Source of the DNA: Didymodactylos carnosus
Lineage: Eukaryota; Rotifera; Eurotatoria; Philodinida; Philodinidae
DNA: 28,751 nucleotides
NCBI GenBank assembly: GCA_905250885.1
Contig: CAJNOQ010001759.1
Location: 1 to 28,751 of the forward strand
Direction of reading: 5' to 3'
The stretch's first letter is position 1. Each line of letters starts with the position of its first letter. The notes below the pieces were generated by a model, which was given only the letters and a program-made list of their open reading frames with translations, ran no database searches and had not been told where the DNA came from. This document shows positions 12,455 through 23,068 of this stretch, one piece after another. The translations under genes and the position numbers were made by a program.

Positions 12455-14372
12455 TTATTGCAGTTCGACAGATATCTGATCTGACTCATTAGCAACAGAT
12501 AGTTCAATAATTCGGTCTTGTTCAAATCATTCATCTTTTTGTTCAATATGACGAAGTAGTGATTCTGTCAAATCTTTAAGAATATCGGGAGGTAACTGAA
12601 ATAGAGTGAGTAAAACAAGTAAATCACTATAATTTTCACTATTTAATAATGACAATGGTATATCTAGGGTAAAAAAAGAAGAACGTTGAACTACACAGCG
12701 TGACTAGCTGATTTAAAAAACAAAACCTTGTAAAGTTTGATTTCTTAAAAATTATAATTATAGATTAGTTTTGTGTCTGATCTTTTTCTTTTCTTGCGTT
12801 TCATAATGCTCTGGCAGGGAATTCCAATCAAAGTGAATTCTCATAACTGGTCCAAACAACATTTGACCGTTAAATATTTTAACAACTTTCTCAGCTTAAT
12901 ACTGTTTATAAAATGAAACCGTGAGTCGACCACAAAACTCTCCACTAAACATTTGAATACGACCAGTCCAAGAATACATGTCATGTAATTTTTTCTTCGA
13001 ACGATGAGAGCCAAGCTAAAACGAGATGAAGAATGTAGAACACAAATCTAAAAGTAGCATATCAAAATCACAAGCAAACAAAACTATTAACTAAACTAGA
13101 AGAAGGCTGACTAGAGAGTTTTGAGACGCGAAACTATTATATTGTATTTCTTTTATAATTTGCCTTATCCAGTAGCATACATTCTTAATAAATATTTTTC
13201 TAGTATTTTTTTTTGATGATTGCTGTCAATAATGATGTCCATTTCTATAAATAGGATGCAGTAATGATGTATATATCGATCTGAATAAATTATAATAGAC
13301 ATAGCTGATAAATAAATCAGAATGCTATGTTTTTATTAGTGACAATACTGGACCATATTATTCGATAATCGCAATAATTTGATTTGATAAGATGTATCCA
13401 CCTATTTCTGCATTATTTTAAAAATAATCATAAAGGAAACTTACCAAAAATAGATCTTTCATGTTTATGAATATGTTCATTAATGAATAATACAGCATTT
13501 TTTCTATAATGTAATTGTTGTTGTTTTGGTTCTTTTTCATTTTTTCTAGTTTTCTTCTCATACACAACTTTCTTTTGATGTTTGTTATTCTTTGTACGCA
13601 TTGCAACAATGTAGTTATTCAGTTCGTACACTATCAACATAGTTGTGAACTTTCATTTTTTGTGTTTAAACTGTAATCTTAAATGGTATTTTATACCATG
13701 ATATTTCGCATGACGAGTAATAAAAACTATCAATATCTATTTAAACCGATACATTTTGTCTTTTATATTCATACTGCATCTAATTTTTGAATTGCTGTTG
13801 TTCAGCACATTCAATAGTACATAATTCAACTGTTAATGAAGACATACGTGGGTAATGGTGATTTAAAATGATCTTGAATTGAATATAGTGGCGATGAATA
13901 ATGAGATGAATGCTACAACGAATAATACCGTAGACAATGAAAAGATTTCGAGTGATAAGATGGTGATGACAATGACGTTACAGAATGGTGTCGTTGTGTG
14001 CGATATTGATGATAATGTGAATAATATTTTTTAGAAATACCATCTCCTTGAAAACTTGAAAATTTTTGTTTTATTTATCATATTTAAATGTTCTTGAATG
14101 AGAAAAGAGATAAACAAAAATCTAAAATAAAAACGGATGCATTTTTCGGTATCGTATGTATAAATAGATTACAAACGAAACAAGTCAGATACTTTAGATA
14201 AACAGAACTATACAGAAGAAACAGCTGACGACAAAATAAGCATGATGAATATTTTACATATCTAGAGTGATCGAAACCACGACTAGATCATACAGTAAAG
14301 TGATGAAAAAAATTGCATTTCATCATCATCATCCGTTCTTCCAGAAATGGATGCGCGACGCTCATCCATCAT
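12455..14372 (-). pseudogene. Decayed RRM-domain protein gene
   Basis: Read on the minus strand, several coding-like blocks lie in order. 14372-14294 begins MMDERRASISGRTDDDDE and ends at a GTATGA donor. About 14055-13770 is Ser/His/Tyr-rich (SKKYYSHYHQYRTQRHHS). About 13640-13444 is Lys-rich, ends HERSIF and has a GTAAGT donor. About 13018-12785 carries most of an RNA-recognition motif (LHDMYSWTGRIQMF, GRLTVSFYKQY, AEKVVKIFNGQMLFGP, MRIHFDW). About 12665-12455 reads LPPDILKDLTESLLRHIEQ. Breaks: an in-frame TAG in the Ser/His block plus a frame change, a TAA between KQY and AEK inside the RRM, and a TGA after IEQKDE with coding-like sequence continuing to a TAA at 12455-12457. The RNP-2 junction does not splice in frame. 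The exact family is not recognised. Confidence 0.6.
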
Positions 14373-14744
14373 GGTAACAAAAAGACTGCCACAAAAATCT
14401 GTCTTTTTTAAATAAATGAGAGTGACTGATGTTGTACATAATTATTCCATTTCGGTGTTGTTCTTCATCAATATAACAAAATTTGTCAAAATAGTTGACA
14501 AAAAGTTTATTTACTCGGTACACCTCTTTCAATTAGTTTTAATCGAATCATTTTTGTTTAAGATAATATTAACAGATTTGTGTAATACATAGTTAAGTGA
14601 TTGTTAACTTTTTTGATAAGTCATCATAATATAGTTTGATAAATAATGGATTTACTACCAACGGTTTCCATGTGTACAAATTCGATAATTATTGACAATT
14701 CAACTTAGTTTGGCCATAAATAACTAGAAAGATAAGAAAAAGTT

Positions 14745-15030
14745 TTCAAATAAGAAATAAAAGAACGTGTGCGATATTTTTCATCTTGTAATCGTTAATT
14801 CCTTTCACGAGCTCCATCTTCATACTCTCAGTGTTATCCATTTGTGATCGATATTTCTAATGCTTTAATTCATTTTTTTTTGTGCCATTTCTCGATAAGT
14901 TTAGTTATCTTTAACGGTAAATCATCAAATGAATATCTTCATTGTAGTGCATCAATTATGACTTGAGATGGCATTTGACTTTTTAACGTTTTGAAACAAT
15001 TTTCATTCGTTTACGTTGAATGGTAGAAAT
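14745..15030 (-). pseudogene. Possible coding remnant, unrecognised
   Basis: One minus-strand frame reads TLKSQMPSQVIIDALQ, a stop, then RYSFDDLPLKITKLIEKWH, a second stop, then KALEIS. A neighbouring frame opens at 14841 with MDNTESMKMELVKGINDYK. Composition and helical spacing look coding, but the stops and frame changes rule out an intact gene. It could be another part of the decayed gene to its left or an unrelated relic. I recognise no family. Confidence 0.25.
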
Positions 15031-17319
15031 AGTTGACGTTACTTGCAGTCATTTGTTCCTGACTATCCGTGACAGAAAGTAAACCACTATAGAGTAAATC
15101 GAGACGTCATCGGTATTCTATTCAATTTAAAATTTTTTACTAAAATTTGATATTTGAACCATAAATAGAGATCATTTTTTGATTTCCGAATTTGTCAGGT
15201 AGAAAATATCGGTTGCAGTACCTGTCTCTCCCATTAAGTATTTGATTTTGTTTCTGTCATTATCTATTGTAATCTAAATTCAATTACTTTATCTAGTGAT
15301 ACATAGATTTGTCGATAACGACTTCGATGTTAGTAGAAGCATACAATCACTGTCAGTATGTGAAGATTAATGCATTTATAAACTGTTTTCCCATTGTCTT
15401 ATGTTCAAACATAAAACTTGTTTAAAACTATTTATATATCATCGCAATTTTAAACTCTAAGAGATTTTTCAAGCACATTCTTTCTAACACTCATCAACTG
15501 GTATTATTTTTTTTGTCGAAATTTAAGATGACTCCTCTCGAAGAATCAGTGAAAAGGTACAAACTAACGAAATCTGTTCAACAAAAATCAGTATTTATGA
15601 CATATTTAGTAAGAACGTGAACGGTCAAGAAGAAAAAGTATAGAGGAAAAGACGCATATGAAGCACAACGAAAGTAATAAAAGATTAAGTGTGGAAGATA
15701 AAGTACATTTTTCAAGAAAATCAAGAATCAATTGTTTTATTTTTATTGAAGACGCTCTTCATGAGCAAAGCTCCAGGGTGAAAATAGAATAATTATTTAT
15801 AGCATTTTTTGAGTGTTGTCTTCAAAATTTCTTCGTTTGTTTACTTTTCTTCCACTTATGACTTCTTATTTATATTAATGTAATAAGTGAATTTTCTTCA
15901 TATTTTTGTCGAGCTATGTATATATCCGCCCTATAGTGTGCCATTCTTTAATTTCTATAGATTTAAGCTACAGATACGAGAGCGATGAAAGCTGAAGTAC
16001 TGTTAGAAAACAAAATTTAACGTTTGTTTAATGGAATAACAGAAAGTGGAGAAAAAAATATAAGTTAATGCATAGCTGCTTAACACTTCTATTGGTAGAT
16101 ATTCTGCAGTGTTTAACACTTTCTTTTTTCTATTTAATTCAATTAAAGTTATAATTATGATAACGCTCGTCTGCAGTCGCTCGATTCCTTAACATTAGGA
16201 ACTTATATCTTCGAACGACCTTCCATGACTTTGAATCCAAGACAACACCCACACCCTCCTTCGGCCGGTGTTCGCTAAGACGTATTCGCTGGACGTATTT
16301 CTGATCGATTCGCTATGACAGACCATCTTTATTCTATAACTTTTATTATCTGGGTAGAGAACTCTTTTTGTTTTATCAAATTTAGACTAACTGCTGGTGA
16401 CATCTGTCTCCGGATTAAACGTTTGCTTAGCTTTTTTTCTCTTTGCATCAGTAGTTATTTTAGATTGTCTCTTTTGAATATTTTCTCTCTCATAGTTAAA
16501 AACTTCTTTTTCTCTCTTATGATTGGCTTATCGACGGAATATCTGACAGCGATTTTTTCGTATTTTGCACACACAGACAGACAAGACAAGAATTTTGTAA
16601 GACCCTAGACTAAAGTCAAGAGAAAAAGATGTTGATAAACCTGAGGCTCTCATGGCTCCGCTCCCTCTGATGGTAGTTGTTCATGTTTATAATCGACGTA
16701 AAAAATTAATAAAAACATTTGTGTTTATTTTGGATTCTTGGTCCTGACTTATCGAAAACTCTGACCGTTTATGTTAATGAAAATGTGATAAGAATTATCT
16801 TCGATTCCTTTTCATTTTCACTACTTTTTAGTTCTCTTTACTGGAAACATGTTAGTAAACATTAACATTAGTATTAAAAATATATGTAGGGATCATTCAA
16901 ATTTTTTTTCGTTGTTTCTTTTCAGGAATTTTCGTTACCTAATGGATTTAATATTTTGGGATATGCTGAAGCGTCTGAATTGCTTTCGTCTTCCCATCAA
17001 CATATTACTCGGAAAAATTTTACATGATTTTACATGTGATATTTCACAGTGTTTATAGCGTGATCAAGAACTGTCAGGCATAACTTTCAAGATAGTTTTA
17101 TAATTCAATTCTATTTGCACCGTCTACATTCACCAAGGTTACAAGAACTATTATTTCGTCTGTTGTGTGGACTCATATTAGCCGATAAAAAGTAGTTTGT
17201 TGCTCATTAGAGGTAGTTTTCAAGAATTACTTGAATATCGCCACTTGTCTGCAATTTGTTCATTTTTATGTAATGCATGTAAATTTGTATATTTCTTTTT
17301 CTTTTAAATTTTTTAAATT
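15031..17319. other. Intergenic stretch, no supported gene
   Basis: There is no conserved open frame. A less AT-rich island lies at about 16165-16330, with ATTCGCT-type repeats, and is of unknown origin. A short frame at 15528-15608 has an acceptor-like TTTAAG before its ATG and a GTAAGA donor. Its continuation is only a few codons, so I do not call it a gene. The open frames at 16315-16608 and 16849-17058 are Phe/Ser/Leu-rich and look random. Confidence 0.45.
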
Positions 17320-17866
17320 ACTACTATCCGTTTCAAAATAGTAACCACAGTTGTTTTGTAAGTAACGTTTGAGAGGAATGGGCTAAACACGTGCGGTTTT
17401 CAGTGTATGAAAGAGGACATCCGAGAACATAATTTCGTGTTAACCTCTTGAATGCCGTAAGGCATCTATAGATGACATGAAGGAAATTTTATATGTGCAT
17501 ATGCTTTTTCGTTCTATCGTTTTAACGAAAAAGAAGTGCCAGAGGAACACAAGTGACGAAAACAACAGAACGCAAAGAGAGATATTTAATCGTTTTTTTA
17601 CATATGCATGCCTTTGGACGCGGAAGGGGAAAAATAACGGCATTCAAGGGGTTAAAATGAGTCAGACCCAACAGGTCTACAATGGTGTATCTTTCGAAGC
17701 AAAAAGCAAACTATTGTAGACCTGTTGGGTCTGGCTCATTTTAACACGGAATTATGTAGCTGGATGTCCTCTTTCATAATCTGAAAACCGCATGTGTATA
17801 GCTCATTTCTTTCAAAAGTTACTTAAAAAACAACTGTGGTCACTATATTTTGAACTGATAGTAGTA
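17320..17866. repeat. Long inverted repeat (foldback), left arm interrupted
   Basis: The right arm, 17712-17866 (155 bp), is the reverse complement of 17320-17443 joined to 17656-17682, at roughly 85-90% identity by eye. The spacer is only 29 bp (17683-17711). The innermost 30 bp pair with a single mismatch (ATTGTAGACCTGTTGGGTCT core), while the outer arms have more changes and a small indel. The left arm is split by the 208-bp element at 17444-17651. This could be a foldback or MITE-type element, or a hairpin-RNA source. I see no clear target duplication outside the arms. Confidence 0.85.
17444..17651. mobile_element. piggyBac-like MITE (208 bp) with TTAA target duplications
   Basis: The element is flanked by TTAA at 17440-17443 and 17652-17655. 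Its termini are inverted: the left starts CCTCTTGAATGCCGT and the right, reverse-complemented, starts CCCCTTGAATGCCGT (14/15). TTAA duplication with C-rich termini is the signature of the piggyBac superfamily. At 208 bp it has no transposase, so it would be non-autonomous. Removing it together with one TTAA restores pairing of the surrounding inverted repeat, which supports insertion into an existing foldback. An internal palindrome (CTTTTTCGTT..AACGAAAAAG) lies near the middle. Both open frames across it are by-products. Confidence 0.75.
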
Positions 17867-18717
17867 GTCAATGTGGACAAAAACGTCAGAAATTGTAATT
17901 GAGGTTCATAAAAATTCACTAACACTTAGACAACAAACAAGAGTTGTAAAGTAGCGGTTCAAAAATAACTGATTTTTCGTTCCACCTTAATCTGAGAAAT
18001 ATTCAGCTAGTAAATAGTATTTATGGTTTCTTTTCCAAAAATATGCGGACAACTGTGTTGTTCGCTCAAATATTTCAATATTCATAAAGACACAGAATAT
18101 TTGAAACCTGTTGGTTAGAAAAAGATCTTGGTATTATCCAATTTGTTCATATATATTCTGATGGTTCATAAGAAATGAAATATTTTTATCTTGTTTTTCT
18201 ATATTCGAGAGCAGTAATACTTGATATCTCAAGTCATTATTTTTACTAGCTTAATGCTATGATATTTTTGCTCACTTTCATTCAAATAAATAGGGCTCAT
18301 TCATATGTGACGTAAACAAGGAATATTTCCTTTTTCATTTGTTATTTTCGATTTATTAAATGCTACGTCTTTGTTTGGTGTTTCTTTTCATTTAAAATAA
18401 GCTTTATTTATTCCTATTTTTTGTATCCTAAATAATTGCCTCTTTATCTTAGTTCTGAAAGTTGAACTAATTCAGGCAATATCAAGTTATTGAATGTAGA
18501 CTAAGTTTTAGTAGATTTCTTTGAAAGATTATGGAACGGATTTTTTCTTTTCTACCAGTTAGTTTCTTTAAATGTTATAAATACGTGTTTCACGCCTTAA
18601 TTTGGCGTTTACTTCATATTTATTGTAAGATCATTACTACTTACGAGTTTAACTTTTCATATTTGTTTTGTTTTATAGATACTCAATACTTTTTAACTGT
18701 TCACCTTCTCAGAGAAA
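17867..18717. other. Upstream region of ERH, no gene seen
   Basis: AT-rich, with no conserved open frame. Immediately before the ERH start codon, TTCTCAG ends at 18712, 5 nt before the ATG. TTTTATAG ends at 18679. Either could be an acceptor for a 5' UTR intron or for a trans-spliced leader. Confidence 0.4.
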
Positions 18718-19169
18718 ATGTCTCAAACGCACACAATCCTATTATTACAATCGACAAGTAAATTAGATTCACGTACATATAGTGATTATGAAACGGTTGA
18801 TGAGTGTTTAGATGGTAAGTGACGCATTTGTTATTTCTTAGTGATTTACTTCGAGATGAGAATGATACTAAACCATTCTAGTTTGTGCTTTTCAGGTTAT
18901 ATATTTTCATCTTACTTTCCCGTAATAGATCTTTCTTTTGCTATTTAGGTATATGTAAAGTATTTGAAGAACATTTAAAAAAGCGTAACCCAATGTCACC
19001 ATCAATAACCTATGATATATCCGAATTATTTGAGTTTATTGATCAATTATCCGATTTATCATGTTTATGTTTTCAAAAACCAACGGGTACATATAAACCA
19101 CACAATAAAGAATGGATTAAACAAGAAATATTTCAGTTATTAAGAAAACAAGCTGCTGGTGCAAAATAA
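18718..19169 (+). CDS. erh: Enhancer of rudimentary homologue (ERH)
   Basis: ERH is a small, highly conserved nuclear dimer. It acts as a cofactor in mRNA splicing and export and in small-RNA processing, for example with DGCR8 in animals. There are two exons: 18718-18814 and 18949-19169, joined G|GT in phase 1 by a GTAAGT donor and a CTATTTAG acceptor. The product is 105 aa, and ERH is usually 104. It starts MSQTHTILLLQ and includes RTYSDYETVDECLDG, EEHLKKRNP, SPSITYDISELFEFID, LSDLSCL and a C-terminal EWIKQEIFQLLRKQA. These cover the full fold, with no missing part. An AATAAA lies 37 nt past the stop. It is convergent with nothing nearby and appears intact and functional. Confidence 0.97.
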
Positions 19170-19205
19170 GTTATAAGAGTTAGATGCTGAATATTAAAAT
19201 GAACA

Positions 19206-19211
19206 AATAAA
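19206..19211 (+). terminator. Poly(A) signal of ERH
   Basis: AATAAA in an AT-rich context 37 nt after the ERH stop codon, followed by a GT/T-rich stretch (TTGTTATTGTTGCAGTG). This spacing is normal for a compact animal gene. Confidence 0.7.
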
Positions 19212-19455
19212 CATTTGTTATTGTTGCAGTGTTTTGTTTTATACAATTTTTCTGTGTCATTTTCATGTAATATATAATTGTATTAGGAAAAATTTGTAAA
19301 ATCGTATGTTTACACATATTGGTCAATAGAAAAATTCAATTTTCTAAGAGAAAATGATTAATAGAATTGCGTTGAGTGGCCATGTATTTATGACGTTTCT
19401 GCCGATATCTTGATTTCATGAACATGAGATGTTTATACAAACTAAATTTTGTAGT

Positions 19456-19661
19456 TTATATCAGATCATAAAGTAAGATTAAATATTCAAATGTATACAC
19501 GTCAGTTTCGTTTATCTTTTCTCTGCTACCATAAAAATTAGTCAGTTTATGTTTTTGGACAGTTTCAATACTAGTGCAACCACCAGCACGGTAAACGAAG
19601 AAGTTACAAGACATCATAAAATTGTTAGTGACGGGAATGCGTGTTTTTTCGTACACAACTA
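19456..19661 (-). other. Unrecognised open frame, possible exon
   Basis: An open frame of about 68 codons begins after an acceptor-like AACTTTAG and runs to a stop at 19456. It reads EKTRIPVTNN, SCNFFVYRAGGCTSIETVQ, then KLTNFYGSREKINETDVYTF. The mix of charged, aromatic and cysteine residues looks more coding-like than nearby random frames. There is no in-frame ATG near the start and no partner exon. It could be a relic exon or chance. Confidence 0.2.
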
Positions 19662-20131
19662 AAGTTCAGCAGTAGCTGAAGATAACAAATCGGATAGATT
19701 ATTGAAAATATTCAAATAGTAATCGCTTCTTTCAGCGTGACTACAAGATAAATTTCTGTTTACTCACTATTTTCTACGTTTTACTACATTCTCGATTAAC
19801 CGATAATAGACAACTCAAGGTAATCACATTTCCGTTGAATCAGTAAAACTATTCGTCTACCATATACAACGAATTACAATCGAAAGAAAAACAGGGAGCA
19901 ACACATGCATGACGTACTTACGAAGTGTGATATAATAACGAGAAACACGCACATCAATGATCATTATAATAGATACGAATATAGGAGAGTTACATGAAAT
20001 ATTTTGATAAGAAAACAAATATTTGTTATGTAAAATACTATCTTGTTTTGTTCTATTTTTTATTTTTGGTATTCAATCCGTAATAATTTTAATTACGTAG
20101 AGAATTTCTTATTGTTTAATAAATAGTGCTT

Positions 20132-20295
20132 CAAATTGCAAAAAAATCTCTTAACTTGAATCAGACAGAATTAAGTGTGCACCTAGTTTTGATTTCTTAC
20201 AGTGACGCTATAGCAAATTGCAAAAAAATCTCTTAACTTGAATCAGACAGAATTAAGTGTGCACCTAGTTTTGATTTCTTACAGTGACGCTATAG
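20132..20295. repeat. Perfect 82-bp tandem duplication
   Basis: The 82-bp unit 20132-20213 is repeated without any visible difference at 20214-20295. The unit starts CAAATTGCAAAAAAATC and ends TGACGCTATAG. Absence of divergence in otherwise fast-changing non-coding DNA implies a very recent duplication, gene conversion, or an assembly or polymerase artefact. Confidence 0.95.
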
Positions 20296-21128
20296 TTCCG
20301 TTTTGAACTTTGAAAGTTGTTCAGCTGAAAATTTTGTTCGCAAATTTTTGAGAGTTTTTTTATTTTGATCACCACTTGACATTCTGTGCAAAAGTCGTCA
20401 TCTTTCAAGTTCGACTAAGTACATTTTCTCAGAATAATTTTGCAAAAATTCAGGCAGCATCTCCTTGGAGGAATTAAAATCCGTTTGACCTCAGATTGAG
20501 CATCAGAAGTATTCACTTCATAGTTCTAGGTTTGTAGTTTATCAATGTCTATCTAGAATCAAAGATCCAAGTCAGATTTCTGAAAAATCAAGCCGTGAAT
20601 CTGAAAAAATGAGAAATTTATAGACGAGTACCACCCAATGACTGAAAGCTTAGGGTTTTTCAATATTGAATGACTGTGAAATTTTATGTTACACTATCCG
20701 TGAGCGACGTTATAATGTTATGCCTCATTAAGTTTCTAGAGCATCTTGTGTAACGGTGTATCTCATTCCTTTGTTTTCATTCTTTTTACGATTTAATTGA
20801 TTAATCCTAATGCCGAAGAAGTGAAATAATTCTACTGAGTGAAAGTTTTATTTTTTCTTATAAATATTATTCTAACATTTGTAATATAAGATGGAAAAAT
20901 TTTTTTCATATTTCTTTTCTCTTATTCTTTCTAACTACTTTGCAAAACAAAAAAATAGAAAATTTATTCATGCTAATTTTTCAGATATTGTATGAAAAAA
21001 GCCTTCTGTCGTTCGTGCTAAAAAGAAAAAGCAGAAAAAAGTTGTTGTTGTTCATCATTTTATACTTTCTTTTTCTTTGTAAAATTTATTATACGCGATG
21101 CATATTTTACCTATGTGACACATTCAAC
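20296..21128. other. Upstream region of the nuclear receptor gene
   Basis: No conserved coding sequence. Slightly less AT-rich repeat-like DNA lies at about 20296-20700. It is followed by AT-rich sequence in which the open frame at 20940-21236 is low-complexity except for its last third, which is treated as a possible alternative first exon. Confidence 0.4.
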
Positions 21129-21203
21129 ATGACTCATAGAAAGAAAAAATATGATGCAACTCGTACGAAAAGCATCATTACATCAACACCCTTATGGTCA
21201 TCG
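21129..21203 (+). other. Possible alternative first exon of the nuclear receptor
   Basis: ATG at 21129 opens 25 codons (MTHRKKKYDATRTKSIITST..) and ends exactly at a codon boundary before GTAAAT. The receptor's first intron is also phase 0, so this exon could join 21548 in frame instead of 21271-21477. No acceptor lies directly upstream of the 21271 ATG, so the two would be alternative starts. Only the reading-frame fit supports it. Confidence 0.25.
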
Positions 21204-21270
21204 GTAAATATTTTATATACGTGTAAATGTCAATAATTTTTTCAATATTCATTTTCAATTAATAATAAAC

Positions 21271-22973
21271 ATGGATATTAGAAAACGAAGTGTAGTAGCC
21301 AATGGAAACGAAAATCCAAAGACAAAAATAATAATAATAACTGGTGATGAACAATTAATCAATTGTTTTCAACAAAAACAGAATACAAATAGAAGTCAAA
21401 CACAAATTTTTAATCTTGATACAAATTTTAATGGAAATGTTCAAGAATTAGCACTCTTATCTGAATTAACCGATCATGTAAATGAATGAGAATTGAATAG
21501 AAAATAATTAAACATCTCATGATTTTTCTGATGTTATTTTTTTCTAGAATGAAACAGATGATCATATTTATCAGCATATGCTTCGTTCACCATCAACAAC
21601 TTATACAGTAGACGTTCAAAATCGAACAACAACTACATCAACAATAAAATCTAAAAAAGGAAACTTTGTTTGTGTTGTCTGCGGTGGTAAAGCATTAGGA
21701 TACAATTATGATGCAATTACTTGTGGTTCATGCAAATCATTTTTTAACAGAAATGCATTACAATCGATTGTAAATATTGATTTTTTTTCATTCAAATCAT
21801 TCATTCATTCATTCATTATCGTATTTTTTAGGATAGACTTGCATGTTTGGGATCAGAAAATTGTAAGATAACAAATGCTAGAAAACAATGTAAACGTTGT
21901 CGATTAAAAAGATGTTTTTCTATGGGTAATTGATTCATAAATATATCTTATTTATTGATATATTCAATTTTTCTTTTATTTAGGTATGAGAAAAGATTTT
22001 ATTCTATCGCCAGAAGAAAGATTACGACGAAAAAAACGTTTGGAAGAAAATAATCAATTGTTAAGTCATACAGATGCGGTTATAGTAGATGAAACGAATT
22101 ATTACTATCAACAAGATAACAATAATGTTACAGTGAGTAATACATATTTTATTTACTATCTCCAGAACAATACTATACTGTTCTATCTGATTCTAGACTA
22201 TCCAAAATTCTACCGATATCACAACAGTAATAGATAAAGTATTATTTACTAATGAAGATCATCTTCAAATTCAGTGTATTCAAACATCATTTATGATTAG
22301 TCAACAATCAGCTGTTCGACCATTAATTCCATATCAAATTAAGGATAAAATGGAAGCGTTAACATACATGATGGATATGCAAAATTTTACAGCTTTAAAA
22401 CTTATTGATTATTTAAAATTAATACCAGAATTTAAACAATTAGATGATAACGATCGTTTTATACTTGTTAAATATAATTTGCTTTATGCATTTGTTTTAG
22501 CAAAATCATTGGATTTTGATTATATTAATGGAACATGTCGGTCAGAATCATCAAATGAAAGTATTCAACAACGTAAAGTATTATCTACTCTATGTCAATT
22601 TGAAGAACTTCGTCAAACTTTTTTACAACTAATATCTACTCTAATCAACATAACAGAAAATAATCAAAGTATTATACATTTACTTATTATCGTTACGATA
22701 TTTTCAAAAGGTATATCGGCAAGTGATAATCAACCAACATTATCAAATTTTGCTCAAGTATACGTGGCTCAATGTAAATATGTCGATTTATTATGGCGTT
22801 ATATGTTACAACAGTATGATGATATGGTGGCCGTGAAAAAATTTTCAAAATTAATGACAGAAATATTAAAAATACAAATAGCAACAAGAAATTATCAATT
22901 ACATATGAGAAATCAAATTGATGATTTAGACAAAATAAATCCGTTGATGAAATCACTCTTGCACCTAACTTAA
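21271..22973 (+). CDS. Nuclear receptor, VDR/HR96/DAF-12-like, divergent
   Basis: Ligand-regulated-type transcription factor. Exons: 21271-21477, 21548-21769, 21832-21925, 21984-22132, 22197-22973, giving 482 aa with all phases matching. The N-terminus is polar and disordered. The DNA-binding domain (about residues 96-165) has finger 1 CVVCGG..ITCGSCKSFFNRNA and finger 2 CLGSENCKITNARKQCKRC, followed by RLKRCFSMGMRKDFILSPEE. The CxSCKxFFxRNA P-box and the GMRKDFIL extension resemble NR1J/NR1I receptors (HR96, DAF-12, CAR). Oddities: P-box CGSCKS, 8 rather than 9 residues between Cys 6 and Cys 7, and a C-terminus PLMKSLLHLT with no acidic AF-2 residue. The ligand-binding domain occupies the last exon (KLIPEFKQLDDNDRFILVKYNLL is the signature region). 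The subfamily is inferred; the receptor call is firm. Confidence 0.92.
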
Positions 22974-23068
22974 ATACATTTTTTCGATTTATATTCTCAT
23001 ACGTATCTAAACTAGTAGAACTTAGTATTCAAAAAAACAAAATTTTGATTATTCTCATATTTTCTTAC

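Noticed and set aside
12840..12905. TAA inside the RRM read as a reassigned sense codon (ciliate-like code)
   Set aside because: The kinesin, ERH and receptor use TAA and TGA only as terminators, and other stop types and frame changes also interrupt this locus, so decay is simpler.
15528..15770. Possible two-exon micro-gene (MTPLEESVKRYKLTK.., donor GTAAGA)
   Set aside because: The only in-frame continuation adds about nine codons before a stop, with no conservation; treated as chance.
17440..17719. Two overlapping open frames (67 and 80 aa) on opposite strands
   Set aside because: Both lie in the 208-bp MITE and the palindrome core, are not conserved-looking, and result from inverted sequence.
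18531..18761. 76-aa plus-strand open frame upstream of ERH
   Set aside because: Phe/Tyr/Leu-rich chance frame overlapping the ERH start in another frame.
22693..22956. 87-aa minus-strand open frame
   Set aside because: Antisense of the nuclear-receptor ligand-binding exon; hydrophobic composition comes from complementing AT-rich codons.
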